Assembly (NCBI GenBank): GCA_965365445.1
Contig: CBDUBS010000033.1
Span: 1-27,337 of the forward strand
DNA length: 27,337 nucleotides
Source: CBDUBS01 sp965365445
GTDB taxonomy: Bacteria; Bacteroidota; Rhodothermia; Rhodothermales; DASSAV01
Direction: 5' to 3'
In this document: in pieces, positions 8,681 through 17,412 of the stretch
How positions within the stretch are numbered: position 1 is the first letter of the stretch
Layout: each line of letters opens with the position of its first letter
Made by a program: the position numbers and the translations under genes
The notes under the pieces: model-generated
Seen by the model: only the letters and a program-made list of their open reading frames with translations
Database searches by the model: none
What the model was told of the DNA's origin: nothing

Positions 8681-8736
8681 GCTCAGAGTCAATACCATTC
8701 GTCATACCTGCGCTGTTTTTTTGCGCGAAACCCGGA

Positions 8737-10338
8737 TCAGCGGCCGGTGCGTTCCCACGGCGTGACGCCGTTGTCTTTTGCCCACTTCAGGTAGGCGGCC
8801 TCCATACTCCGGACGCGTTCGGGGTATCCGGATGCCCTGTCGTTCAACTCGCTCCGGTCGGTCCGCATGTCGTACAGTTCCCACGGCCTGCCATATTCCG
8901 AAACGAGCTTCCAGGGCGGCAGGTAAGCCGCCCGGTGCCCCTGATGCTCCCAGAACAGGGGGCGAGGCTCTGCCGTCGGGTTTCCCCGCGCCGGTTGTAG
9001 CAGCGAACGGCCCTGCATGGGGGCGACGGGAGTTCCGGCCCGTTCAGAGGGGTAGCGGCTTCCGGTGGCCTCTACCAGGGTAGCCATTACATCCACCAGG
9101 TGCCCCTCGGCGCGAACGATGCCGCCCTCCGGCCCGACGCCCCCGTTCGGCCAGCGCATAATGAACGGCGTGGAGATGCCGCCTTCGTGGACCCACTGTT
9201 TGAACAGCCGGAAAGGGGTGTTGCTCACGTTTGCCCACGGGAGGCCGTAACTCAGGAACGACCCCGGCCGTCCGGGTAACATGTCGGGGTCGCCCCGGTC
9301 GATGGGTTCGGCGCTTCCGCCGTTATCCGACAGGAACAGCACGATCGTATCGTCCAGTACACCGCGCTGCCGGAGCGCCTTGAGCACCCGCCCGATGCCC
9401 TCGTCCATTATTTCGATTTGCGCGGCGTAGACGGCCATCCTGCGATCCCAATGGCGCTTTTCCTCCGCGCTCAGCGTTTCCCAGCGCGGCGCCTCCGGGT
9501 GAGGGGGCGATAGCGCCGACTCCGGCCCGATCAGCCCCGCCTGCCGGAGGCGTTCGTACCGGTGGGAGCGCACCGTATCCCAACCGGCCATGTAGCGGCC
9601 TTCGTACCGGGCAATGTCGGCTTCGGGTGCATGCAGCGGCCAGTGCGGCGCCGTATAGGCTAGGTAGAGGAAGAAGGGCTCGTTCTCCGGATGGCCCTGC
9701 AGAAAATGCACGGCCTCATCCGTCAGCGCATCGGTCGTATAAAAGCCGGAGCTGTCCGGCGCGAACCGCTCGCCGTTACGAGCCCACTCGCACCGGGCGG
9801 GTTGGAAGTAGTCGTAGCCTTCCAGCACCACGAGCGACTCGTCGAACCCCCTGTCCACCGGCCAGTGCGGGCGCTCCTGCCCGACGTGCCACTTGCCAGC
9901 CATATAGGTGCGGTAGCCGGAGGTTTTCAGCACCTCCGCCAGGGTGACGCTGTTCGGGCTCAGGTGGTCCAGGTAGCCCGGCGCGCCGAGCGTGTCGCGG
10001 ATTTGTTGCGCCCACCGGGACGTAAGGAACCCCACCCCGGCCTTATGCGGGTAAAGACCGGTGAGCAGCGACGCGCGGGAGGGGCTGCATCGGGCGGTAT
10101 TGTAGAACCGGGAAAACCGCACCCCCTCCCGGGCCAACCGGTCCAGGTTGGGCGTGCGGATTTCGGAGCCGTAGCTGCCGATGTCGGAGTAGCCGAGATC
10201 GTCGGCCAGGATGAGCAGCACGTTGGGTCGCCGGGCTTCTCGCCCGGACTCCCGGAGTGCGCCGGTACATCCGGCTGCACCGCACAGCAGCAATCCCAGC
10301 AAAACGACGCTGACGGTATGTATCCGCTGGTTACTCAT
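8737..10338 (-). CDS. Arylsulfatase-type sulfatase, lipoprotein
   Basis: A 533-residue type I sulfatase that would remove sulfate esters from a glycan outside the cytoplasm. The signal ends in LCGAAGC, with Cys24 lipidated. The catalytic motif C-S-P-S-R begins at Cys84, the residue converted to formylglycine, and is followed by LLTGLYPH. The metal-binding ADDLG (about 45-49) and the later FLSDNGG are present, as are AGKWHVG and the C-terminal RTDRSELNDRA region common in the S1 family. The start at 10338 is chosen because it opens directly into the signal peptide and overlaps the end of the upstream sulfatase by eight bases (ATGAGTAA); a longer in-frame extension to 10608 lies wholly inside that gene. 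Maturation needs a formylglycine-generating enzyme not encoded here. The substrate position is unknown. Confidence 0.93.
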   Translation of the reverse strand: MSNQRIHTVSVVLLGLLLCGAAGCTGALRESGREARRPNVLLILADDLGYSDIGSYGSEIRTPNLDRLAREGVRFSRFYNTARCSPSRASLLTGLYPHKAGVGFLTSRWAQQIRDTLGAPGYLDHLSPNSVTLAEVLKTSGYRTYMAGKWHVGQERPHWPVDRGFDESLVVLEGYDYFQPARCEWARNGERFAPDSSGFYTTDALTDEAVHFLQGHPENEPFFLYLAYTAPHWPLHAPEADIARYEGRYMAGWDTVRSHRYERLRQAGLIGPESALSPPHPEAPRWETLSAEEKRHWDRRMAVYAAQIEIMDEGIGRVLKALRQRGVLDDTIVLFLSDNGGSAEPIDRGDPDMLPGRPGSFLSYGLPWANVSNTPFRLFKQWVHEGGISTPFIMRWPNGGVGPEGGIVRAEGHLVDVMATLVEATGSRYPSERAGTPVAPMQGRSLLQPARGNPTAEPRPLFWEHQGHRAAYLPPWKLVSEYGRPWELYDMRTDRSELNDRASGYPERVRSMEAAYLKWAKDNGVTPWERTGR

Positions 10339-11887
10339 GCAGACCGAAGAGTTTAATGCACTCGCTTCGCATGTCCACCACCCCCTCCGGGGCCTTTTCC
10401 CATGGAGCAGCAGGGCGGTTGCCCCACAGGTAGGCTTTCGAAGGATCGAAGTCGGGGTTAGGGCGAGGCATACCGGCGCCGACCCGTTTCTGCCAGACGT
10501 GCAGGCGCTCTGCGAGCGACCGGGCCATTTCCGGGCGCTCGGCGGCCAGATCGAGTCGCTCGCCCGGGTCCGTGGCGAGGTCGTACAGCTCCCGGCGGCC
10601 GTCCTCATAAAACTCGATCAGCTTGTACCGCCCCACCCGGACCGCAGCGGCCGGGGTCGAATGGTGGTACGATGGGTAATGCCAGTACAGCGCCTCGCGG
10701 TTTAACGGTCCCCGCCCGGAAAGCACGGGCCACAGCGATACGCCGTCGAGATCGGACGGGATCGGCAGTCCGGCCGCTTCCAGAAATGTCGGGAAGAAAT
10801 CGTTGCTGATGACCTGCTCGGCGGAAACGGCGCCCGGCTTAACCATGCCGGGGATGCGCACGATGAGCGGCACGCGGATGCCGCCTTCGTACAACGTGCC
10901 TTTTTCTCCGCGCAGCGGCGCATTCGTGGTGATGATAGGTCCGGCGTGGTGATACACCTGGATCAGCCCGCCGTTATCGGAGAAGAAAAATACGAGCGTA
11001 CGGTCATCGATATCCAGCACCTCCAGGGACCGGAGTAAATACCCGACGCCCTCATCCAGGGCCGTAACCATGGCGGCGTATTCCGCATGGATGTCGGTTT
11101 TCACCTCGGTCTTCCTGCGTTCATATTTTCCGATGAGTTCCTCTCGGGCGGCTGTCTCGATGTGGGGGGCGTTGTAGGAGACGAACGCCAGAAACGGCCC
11201 GTCCCGGTGCTCTTCCATGAAGCGGACGGCTTGCAACGTAATGGGGCCGGTGCCTTTGTGCGGGTTTTCCCGGGCGAACCGTTCGAGGTCCTCCCGGTAG
11301 GCGCGGTTCGGCTCCGAGTCGGCGGACGGCGGAGCGACGTACCCCCGGTCTTCCGGCATATCCGGTTTGTCGTAGCCTACATTCCATTTTCCGACCAGCG
11401 TGGAGGTATACCCGGCCTCCTTTAGGGCTTCGGCCAGCGTAACGGCGTCCGGAGGAAGGCGCCAGCCGTTCTCCGGCGGAGAGAGCAGCGCCCACGGCCG
11501 CCTGTGCGGGTTGATGATGTCGTTCAGGTCGAACCGCGCCGGATACAATCCCGTTTGAATGGAGGCCCGGGTAGGGGAGCACACCGGCGAGGCGGCGTAG
11601 GCGTCCGTGAAGCGCATTCCCTCCCGGGCCAGCCGGTCCAGGTTAGGTGTGTCGATGAACGTATTGCCATAACTGCCCAGATCGGCCCAGCCCAGGTCGT
11701 CGGCGAGGATGAAGAGCACATTGGGGCGATCGCTCGGCTGGCCCGCGGTTTCCTCTACCCGGCAAATCATCACGCACAACGAAAGCATGGCGAGGGTATA
11801 CATCGCCCTGATTCGGATGCTCCGGCGATCTCGTTTCTTCTGCGGAGCATCCGGCTGGAGCCGTATGGTGCGGTCGTGTCTACTCAT
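10331..11887 (-). CDS. Secreted sulfatase (type I, formylglycine)
   Basis: A 518-residue sulfatase paralogous to its downstream neighbour but with different loops, so probably acting on another sulfate position. The catalytic C-S-P-T-R begins at Cys103, with ADDLGWADLGSYG (metal ligands near 62-63) before it and VFFFSDNGG later. The N-terminus has a long basic stretch before a hydrophobic segment around residues 29-43. An internal ATG at 11803 would give a more conventional signal peptide, so the start is uncertain. It follows the mutarotase-symporter gene after about 15 nt and overlaps the next sulfatase by eight bases, so both are likely co-translated. Confidence 0.92.
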   Translation of the reverse strand: MSRHDRTIRLQPDAPQKKRDRRSIRIRAMYTLAMLSLCVMICRVEETAGQPSDRPNVLFILADDLGWADLGSYGNTFIDTPNLDRLAREGMRFTDAYAASPVCSPTRASIQTGLYPARFDLNDIINPHRRPWALLSPPENGWRLPPDAVTLAEALKEAGYTSTLVGKWNVGYDKPDMPEDRGYVAPPSADSEPNRAYREDLERFARENPHKGTGPITLQAVRFMEEHRDGPFLAFVSYNAPHIETAAREELIGKYERRKTEVKTDIHAEYAAMVTALDEGVGYLLRSLEVLDIDDRTLVFFFSDNGGLIQVYHHAGPIITTNAPLRGEKGTLYEGGIRVPLIVRIPGMVKPGAVSAEQVISNDFFPTFLEAAGLPIPSDLDGVSLWPVLSGRGPLNREALYWHYPSYHHSTPAAAVRVGRYKLIEFYEDGRRELYDLATDPGERLDLAAERPEMARSLAERLHVWQKRVGAGMPRPNPDFDPSKAYLWGNRPAAPWEKAPEGVVDMRSECIKLFGLHE

Positions 11888-11902
11888 TGGGGTATGCCGG
11901 TT

Positions 11903-14494
11903 TCAGGGTGTGGTTTCGACGTGTACGTTATCTTTGCGCCGCTGCAACAGACTATAAATCGTCAATCCGGTCAGATTTCGGGGCGCTGCCGGAACCAACA
12001 AGCTGATCAGGTAACCAGAGCTCATGCAGGTAACGATGCCGATGCCCGCATATAGGAAGAAGTGAACATCGGTGAAGCGCTGAACGGAATACAGAACAAC
12101 GGCACTGATGATGGCCCCGGCCAGAGCACCCGCGCCGTTCGCACGGCGTGTGAATATGCCCAGCGCAAACACGCCGGCGACGCTGCCGCCGAAAAGCCCG
12201 ACGATCTGGAGGAAAAGATCCCACAGCGACTCGACCTCCGAATACGCGATGAGCAGAGCCGTCGCTGTGCCGAGTGCACCCACGCCCAGGGTAATGCCCT
12301 GCGCCAGCCGGAGGCGCGACCGGTCGGAAGCGGCCGGCCTGAGCCGGGCGTAAAAGTCGGTGACGACGGCTGTGGCGACGCTGTTCATGGACGAGTCGAG
12401 GCTGGACATGGCGGCCGCGAACAGCCCGGCTATCACGATACCGGAGACGCCCGGAGGCAATTGCCGCGCGATGAACCAGGGGAAAATGGCATCGTTGGCG
12501 AGGGCCGGGTTCAGGTTCTGAGGGTGGTGCGCGTAGAATACAAACAGCGCCGTACCCACACTGAAAAACAGGATGGTGGCGGGGATGGTCAGGGCGGCAT
12601 TCGTCCAGATGGCCCGGGCGGCCTGTTTTTCGTCCCTGGTCGTAAGGTACCGCTGGATGACGGACTGATCGGTCGTGTACGGCACCAGGTTGGAGAGCAC
12701 GTTGCCGACGATCACCACCCAGAGTGCGGCCGTGGTGTAATCCCACGTCCAGTTGACGAGGTGAAATTTACCGGCCGCGGCGCCGACCTCGAAAAACTCC
12801 CCGAACCCTCCATCGAGTCGCGACGCGACAAGAACGAGGCTCAGGATGGCTCCGCCCAGCAGCACTACGACCTGGATCACGTCGGTCCAGATGACCGCTT
12901 CGATGCCGCCGAGCACCGTGTAGAACGTCGCCAGCGCTCCCATGATGAGGATGCTGGTAGTCACCGGAATGCTGGTGACGGTCGAAAGCGCGATGGAAGG
13001 CAGAGCCACCACGATGCCCATTCGCCCGAGTTGGAAGAGGATGAACGACAGGCTGCCAAACCACCGCACAGCCAGATTGAAGCGCTTCTCCAGGTATTCG
13101 TAGGCGGTCGTGATATTCAGCCGCCGGAAAAACGGAAGGTACAGGTAAATGACGATGGGCGCGATGAGCACGATGCCCAGGTTGACGAGGGCAAACACCC
13201 AGTCCGTTGCGTAGGCCTTGGCCGGAATCGCCATGAACGTAAGCGCGCTGAGTTGCGTGCCGAAGATGCTCAGGCCCGCCGCCCACCACGGGATGCGCCG
13301 CCCGGCCAGGAAAAAGTCGTCGGTGTTTTCCCCCCGCCGGGAGAAGTACAACCCGATGCCAATCAGCACGACGAGGTAGAGGACGATGACTATATAATCC
13401 GGCAGTCCGATTTGCGCCTCCGCCCGAACCGGTAGAGCCTGCCAGACGGAAGGGGAGCGATGCCCCGGCCGGTCCTCGCCGCTCGGGATGACGAAGCCTC
13501 CCCGATAGGGCACGATGTTGCTCGTAACCAGGCCCTCCGGCGCCTGCCCGATGGTCGTCCAGGTATTGGTGATGGTATGGTAAGCCAGCACGTCCCGGCT
13601 GAAGCCGGGGTGCCGGTCGCCGAGTTCCCTCTGACGGAAGAAAAGCTCCCCTGAATCACCGCCGAATACGAGGATGTGAGAGGCGCCGTAAGAGGCCGCC
13701 GGGGCCGCCACGACCGGAACGGGTACGCCGGCCACGCGGTCCCAGCCTTTCCCGGGTGTGTATCGGTAAGCATCCGTAAGGAACCGGCGGGTCGCCTTAC
13801 CGGCCGAATCCGGCAGCAATTCCGCTCCGCTGATGACGAATATTGATCCATCCTGCGCTGCTACGGCCGGTAAAATTCGCCCCGGACCCGGCCATACGGG
13901 CAGCTCCCGCCACCCGTCGTTCGGTCGTCGCAGATTCAACGCCCAGAAGGAGGTTTCTGCTGTCGTCGCCGTCGGATCGCGCTGGCCGCCGGCCACATAA
14001 ACCACCGAATCCAGTAAGGCCGCCCCGTGCATAGCCGAGGGGGCGGGCAGCGCGGGAAGGGTGTCCATCGTCAGGCCTGCCCCGGATTCACTCAGCCGCA
14101 GCACCTCCCTCGTATGGCCTCCGGCGTGGCTGCCTCCGATGAGCAGCATCGACTTCCCGGTACTGACCGAGGCGCCGTACCCGCGTGGCTCCGGCAGCGA
14201 GAACCCCTGCTCCCACTCGGATGCATCCGGAGAGAGGGTGAAAACGGAATCGGTCCATATTTTCACGCCGCCTTGATACGAAGGGAGACCGGGAAAATAG
14301 GATCCGCCGGCCAGGACGATCCGGCCGGAGAGAACGCCTGCAAAGGCCCCTCCGGTTGCCAGCGGCGCCTGTGGTAGCTCGTGCCATGTAAACGGATCTT
14401 GCACCGGCGGGGGCGTAGTACAGGCCTGTGACATGAGCAAAAGGACCAGATAACCGGATAAACGAAAGCGCTTCTGGATCGGCATGAGGGTCAT
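11903..14494 (-). CDS. Kelch-propeller mutarotase (NanM-like) fused to a sodium:solute symporter
   Basis: An 863-residue two-part protein. After an N-terminal signal or lipoprotein-like segment (cysteine at about residue 25, weak lipobox) comes a Kelch propeller at about 36-354. It has the landmarks of the cyclically permuted sialate mutarotase family: GGSYFPGLPSYQGGVKIW, GYGAS and PVPVVAAPAASYG…FGGDSG. From about 365 onward is a full SSS-family sodium symporter with many membrane helices and the DDFFLAGR and TAYEYLEKRF landmarks. The propeller would equilibrate anomers in the periplasm and hand the sugar to the symporter. An earlier ATG at 14551 would overlap the lyase gene and precede the hydrophobic segment badly, so 14494 is preferred. 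It lies 37 nt after the lyase gene. The ligand may be a sialic acid or another keto or aldo sugar. Confidence 0.9.
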   Translation of the reverse strand: MTLMPIQKRFRLSGYLVLLLMSQACTTPPPVQDPFTWHELPQAPLATGGAFAGVLSGRIVLAGGSYFPGLPSYQGGVKIWTDSVFTLSPDASEWEQGFSLPEPRGYGASVSTGKSMLLIGGSHAGGHTREVLRLSESGAGLTMDTLPALPAPSAMHGAALLDSVVYVAGGQRDPTATTAETSFWALNLRRPNDGWRELPVWPGPGRILPAVAAQDGSIFVISGAELLPDSAGKATRRFLTDAYRYTPGKGWDRVAGVPVPVVAAPAASYGASHILVFGGDSGELFFRQRELGDRHPGFSRDVLAYHTITNTWTTIGQAPEGLVTSNIVPYRGGFVIPSGEDRPGHRSPSVWQALPVRAEAQIGLPDYIVIVLYLVVLIGIGLYFSRRGENTDDFFLAGRRIPWWAAGLSIFGTQLSALTFMAIPAKAYATDWVFALVNLGIVLIAPIVIYLYLPFFRRLNITTAYEYLEKRFNLAVRWFGSLSFILFQLGRMGIVVALPSIALSTVTSIPVTTSILIMGALATFYTVLGGIEAVIWTDVIQVVVLLGGAILSLVLVASRLDGGFGEFFEVGAAAGKFHLVNWTWDYTTAALWVVIVGNVLSNLVPYTTDQSVIQRYLTTRDEKQAARAIWTNAALTIPATILFFSVGTALFVFYAHHPQNLNPALANDAIFPWFIARQLPPGVSGIVIAGLFAAAMSSLDSSMNSVATAVVTDFYARLRPAASDRSRLRLAQGITLGVGALGTATALLIAYSEVESLWDLFLQIVGLFGGSVAGVFALGIFTRRANGAGALAGAIISAVVLYSVQRFTDVHFFLYAGIGIVTCMSSGYLISLLVPAAPRNLTGLTIYSLLQRRKDNVHVETTP

Positions 14495-14531
14495 TGGATG
14501 GGTACCGAGTGGCGATTGTCCAGCCGGTGGT

Positions 14532-15407
14532 TCAGTCCTGCAACTCGGCAACGCGCAGCCGAATGCCCTCCAGGTCGGCGCTCAGGCCGTCCCGTTCTTC
14601 GTTCGTCAGCTTTCTTCGGGGCGGCAGGCAGGCGCCGGCATCGATCCCGGACCACGTAATGACTTGTTTGGTTGCCGGGAATATCGGGTACCGCAATAGC
14701 ACCCGAATCAGCTCGTTTATGTCTGCTTGCAATACGCGTGCTTCCTCCCACTGCCCCGAACGGCATAGATTGTACAGGTTCACGAAAGCGTCGGGGGCCA
14801 GGTTGTAAATCGTACCGATGCCGCCGTCGGCTCCCATGAGCAGGCCTGCGGCGAGCACCTCGTCTTTTCCGTTGAGGATCGTGTATCCTTCCGAGTGAAT
14901 GATGGAAAGTTTATACAGATCGAAATCGGTGAATTTCAGTCCTACCACGTTTTCTATCCGGCACAGATCCAGGATCTGCTCGACGGTGCGAAGAGAAGGG
15001 CTTAACTCCGGGAAATAGTACATCAACACCGGCAAATCGGACGCGGCGGCCAGGTGCTGGTAGTACGTGCGAATTTCCTCGAAAGTCGAGCCCATCGGAA
15101 GGCTGCTCACGGCCGTGGCCCCGGTCGCGGCGGCATGGCGAACCAGCGTAACCGCATCCTCCACGCAGTGTGCGCCTACGTGCACGATTACCTGACGGTC
15201 GGAGGGCGTTGCCGCAACGGACGCCTCCACGACGCGCTTTCTTTGCGCTACGGTTTGCTGCATTCCCTCACCGGTCGTGCCGCAAACGTATACCCCGTTC
15301 ACTCCACGGCGGTACAGGCGGTCGAGTAACCGGACGTAAGCCGACTCTGAAAACCCGCCTTCTTCATCGAACGGCGTGATAACGGCTGGATAGATGCCTC
15401 TGAACAT
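14532..15407 (-). CDS. Dihydrodipicolinate-synthase/N-acetylneuraminate-lyase family aldolase
   Basis: A 291-residue class I aldolase that would cleave a 2-keto-3-deoxy sugar acid or a sialic acid to pyruvate plus an aldehyde or aldose. The Schiff-base lysine is Lys158 in VVGLKFT, the catalytic tyrosine is Tyr131 in MYYFP, and the carboxylate-binding loop is GTTGEG at 43-48. The later stretch NGKDEVLAAGLLMGADGGIGTIYN is close to what I recall of E. coli NanA (NGYDE…GADGGIGSTYN), and DLYKL follows the lysine as in sialate lyases. That tilts the call toward the lyase branch. The YYIPxLTG motif of true NanA reads YYFPELSPS here, so the substrate may differ. A candidate operator lies about 65 bp upstream, and the mutarotase-symporter follows. 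Confidence 0.88.
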   Translation of the reverse strand: MFRGIYPAVITPFDEEGGFSESAYVRLLDRLYRRGVNGVYVCGTTGEGMQQTVAQRKRVVEASVAATPSDRQVIVHVGAHCVEDAVTLVRHAAATGATAVSSLPMGSTFEEIRTYYQHLAAASDLPVLMYYFPELSPSLRTVEQILDLCRIENVVGLKFTDFDLYKLSIIHSEGYTILNGKDEVLAAGLLMGADGGIGTIYNLAPDAFVNLYNLCRSGQWEEARVLQADINELIRVLLRYPIFPATKQVITWSGIDAGACLPPRRKLTNEERDGLSADLEGIRLRVAELQD

Positions 15408-15473
15408 GATCTGTTATGAATTGGGTAATCGAAACTCCGGACCAGATAGGATACCGGGGCGGTTTATGCAATA

Positions 15474-15482
15474 ATCGATAAT
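15474..15482. promoter_or_regulatory. Candidate operator ATCGATAAT upstream of the lyase gene
   Basis: The 9-mer ATCGATAAT, within ATAATCGATAAT, lies about 67 bp upstream of the lyase start, in the 114-bp gap after the dehydratase gene. The same 9-mer occurs upstream of susC and of the first GntR gene. It suggests an internal promoter starting the lyase-symporter-sulfatase transcript. Confidence 0.5.
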
Positions 15483-15521
15483 GGCAGAGCGGACCGGCGG
15501 AAAACGGCCGTTCCGGGTTAT

Positions 15522-16679
15522 TTACCGGACGAACCGGTAGACGCTGCCGGGTCGGTAAGGGTATTTTTCTTCCAGGTCTTCAGGCAACCGTACGCCGAGG
15601 CCCGGGGTGCGTGGGAGGTATACCCGCCCGTTTCGGATTTCGAGCGGCTCGATGAGCACCTCATCCCGAAGCGGGTTGGGCACGTTGCTCAGTTCGAGCC
15701 ACAGGCAGTTGGGTGTAGCAAAGGCGGCATGGTAGTTACCCATCGTTCCGATTCCGCCGCACCATACGTGCGCCGCGATATGCACCCCTCGGCGCTCGCA
15801 CATCTGTGCCACTCGTCGAAACACGTTCAGCCCACCGATGAGGCTGGCGTCCGGTTGGAAAAGGTCCAGGGAGCCCGCATTCAGGTACGCCTCGGCTTCG
15901 GTGAGGCTCGTCACGGTTTCGCCGCCGGCAACGAGCGTAACCGTCGTATGCCGTATTTCCGCAAAGCCCGCGTAGTTGGTGGCCTCCGCCGGTTCCTCGA
16001 GCCAGAGCAGCCGGTACGGTTCCAGCGAGCGGGCTATGCGGATGGCTTTCTTTGTCGGCCAGGGGCTGCGAACGGTTCCCTGACAGGCGTCAACGGCCAG
16101 CCCGACGTCCGGTCCCAGGGCGTCGCGACACATCGCCACCTTTTCGACGATTTTTTCTTCGGTAAGGTTGTTGATGCGGATCTTGACTGCCCCATACCCT
16201 TCCGCAACGTACCCTTTCATTTCCGCTCTCAACTCGTCGTAGGGCTTGTCGTTGCCGCCGCTGGCGTATACGGGCAGCGACTCGTGCACGTTTCCTCCCA
16301 GCAGGTCGTATACCGGCACGCCGAGCACTTTGCCTTTCAGGTCCCATAGCGCCATTTCGATTCCGCCGATTACGCTCTGTGACAGGCCCATGCGTCCCCA
16401 GTAGAAGCAGGACAGGCGCATCCGATCCAGCAAGGCCAGTGTATTTAAAGCGTCCTGCCCTACGAGCTCGGGCTCTATTTGCCGAACCAGTTCGCGCACC
16501 GCTTCCGGCGCATACACGCCGGCATATGTCTCTCCGAGCCCATACTCCCCCTCGGAGGTTTCCACCCGAATGAACGAAGCCGGCCGGTAGCCGGTTTGTA
16601 GATGCCACTCGCGCTCGGCATCGCCGGGGGTGGCATAGGGGGCGCTTACGAGCAGACAACGAACCGCCGTGATCTTCAT
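15522..16679 (-). CDS. Enolase-superfamily (mandelate racemase type) acid-sugar dehydratase
   Basis: A 385-residue member of the mandelate racemase/muconate lactonising group. The catalytic set is intact: K-I-R at 166-168, metal ligands Asp197, Glu229 (in WLEEP) and Glu254 (in GGETV), and the His-Asp dyad of His304 (AAHVW) with Asp277. That set fits dehydration of an aldonate to a 2-keto-3-deoxy acid, which the adjacent lyase-family aldolase could cleave. The exact sugar acid (galactonate, fuconate, arabinonate, xylonate or similar) cannot be read from the sequence. It is cytoplasmic, with no signal. It lies 47 nt after the first GntR gene and is probably co-transcribed with it. Confidence 0.9.
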   Translation of the reverse strand: MKITAVRCLLVSAPYATPGDAEREWHLQTGYRPASFIRVETSEGEYGLGETYAGVYAPEAVRELVRQIEPELVGQDALNTLALLDRMRLSCFYWGRMGLSQSVIGGIEMALWDLKGKVLGVPVYDLLGGNVHESLPVYASGGNDKPYDELRAEMKGYVAEGYGAVKIRINNLTEEKIVEKVAMCRDALGPDVGLAVDACQGTVRSPWPTKKAIRIARSLEPYRLLWLEEPAEATNYAGFAEIRHTTVTLVAGGETVTSLTEAEAYLNAGSLDLFQPDASLIGGLNVFRRVAQMCERRGVHIAAHVWCGGIGTMGNYHAAFATPNCLWLELSNVPNPLRDEVLIEPLEIRNGRVYLPRTPGLGVRLPEDLEEKYPYRPGSVYRFVR

Positions 16680-16726
16680 GGTACGAAATAACGAAAGAGT
16701 GTGAGGCTACAGCGTGAAAGAAGGTT

Positions 16727-17383
16727 TCAAACACGTTCCGGTAAGGTCCGAACGCGCTCGAGGTGCTGGTGCAACACCCGGGTGATGCGTTCCGGGCTCC
16801 GGCTTCGCAGGGCGTCGATGATGGCCGTATGGGAGTCGGTAACCGCCTGCAACTCGTCACCCTGGCGTCGCCGTTTGATGCTGATAAAAGCGAAAAGCGG
16901 CAAAGTCAGCTGCGTGAGCATCTTTTCGAGCATCTCGTTGCCGCTGTAAATCCAGATCTGCTGGTGGAACCGGTAATCCGCCTGCGCGGCTTCGAAGTGG
17001 CTGTTCTCCCGGATAAAGCCCGATAGCTCTGCAAGCAGGGATTCCAGGCGGTTGAACTCCGCCTCACCCATACGCTCGGCGGCTTCGATCCAGGCCATTT
17101 CTTCGAGCCGAATCCGTATGGCGAGGCGTTCCAGCACCTCTTTCTGTGTCAACCGGGTGATGATGGTGGCTTTATTGGGAACCCGCACCACCAGCCCCAG
17201 ATGTTCCAGTTCAACCAGGGCGTCCCGGACCGTAACCTGGCTTACTCCCAGGTCGCGCGCCACGTGAGCCTCGCGCAGCGCTTCTCCCGGCTCGAAACCT
17301 CCGGAAAGAATGGCTTCCCGCAAGGACGTGAATACCTTATCCTTGAGCGAGGTAGACTTGACAGGTTGAAGTAACGTGGCCAT
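16727..17383 (-). CDS. GntR/FadR-family regulator with FCD ligand domain
   Basis: A 218-residue transcription regulator. Residues about 10-75 form the winged helix with LREAHVARDLGVSQVTVRDALVELEHLG; the rest is an all-helical FCD domain with the metal/ligand-binding pattern D-Y-R-F-H-Q-Q-I-W and a later DSHTAIIDAL. FCD regulators usually sense sugar acids or other carboxylates. It heads the minus-strand block, directly before the dehydratase gene. A paralogue is transcribed divergently 178 bp away, and their recognition helices (SQVTVRDAL and SQSTIREAL) are nearly alike, so they may bind similar operators. An ATCGATAAT site lies about 30 bp upstream of its start, suggesting autoregulation. 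Confidence 0.93.
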   Translation of the reverse strand: MATLLQPVKSTSLKDKVFTSLREAILSGGFEPGEALREAHVARDLGVSQVTVRDALVELEHLGLVVRVPNKATIITRLTQKEVLERLAIRIRLEEMAWIEAAERMGEAEFNRLESLLAELSGFIRENSHFEAAQADYRFHQQIWIYSGNEMLEKMLTQLTLPLFAFISIKRRRQGDELQAVTDSHTAIIDALRSRSPERITRVLHQHLERVRTLPERV

Positions 17384-17412
17384 ACGTACGAATGCTATGA
17401 GCTGGTATCAAT

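Noticed and set aside
8711..8726. GCGC-T-rich-GCGC hairpin just after the sulfatase stop
   Set aside because: The stem is only four base pairs, and on the transcribed strand the run is A rather than T, so it does not resemble an intrinsic terminator.
10339..10608. A 90-codon N-terminal extension of the downstream sulfatase
   Set aside because: It lies entirely within the upstream sulfatase gene in another frame, and the signal peptide begins at 10338.
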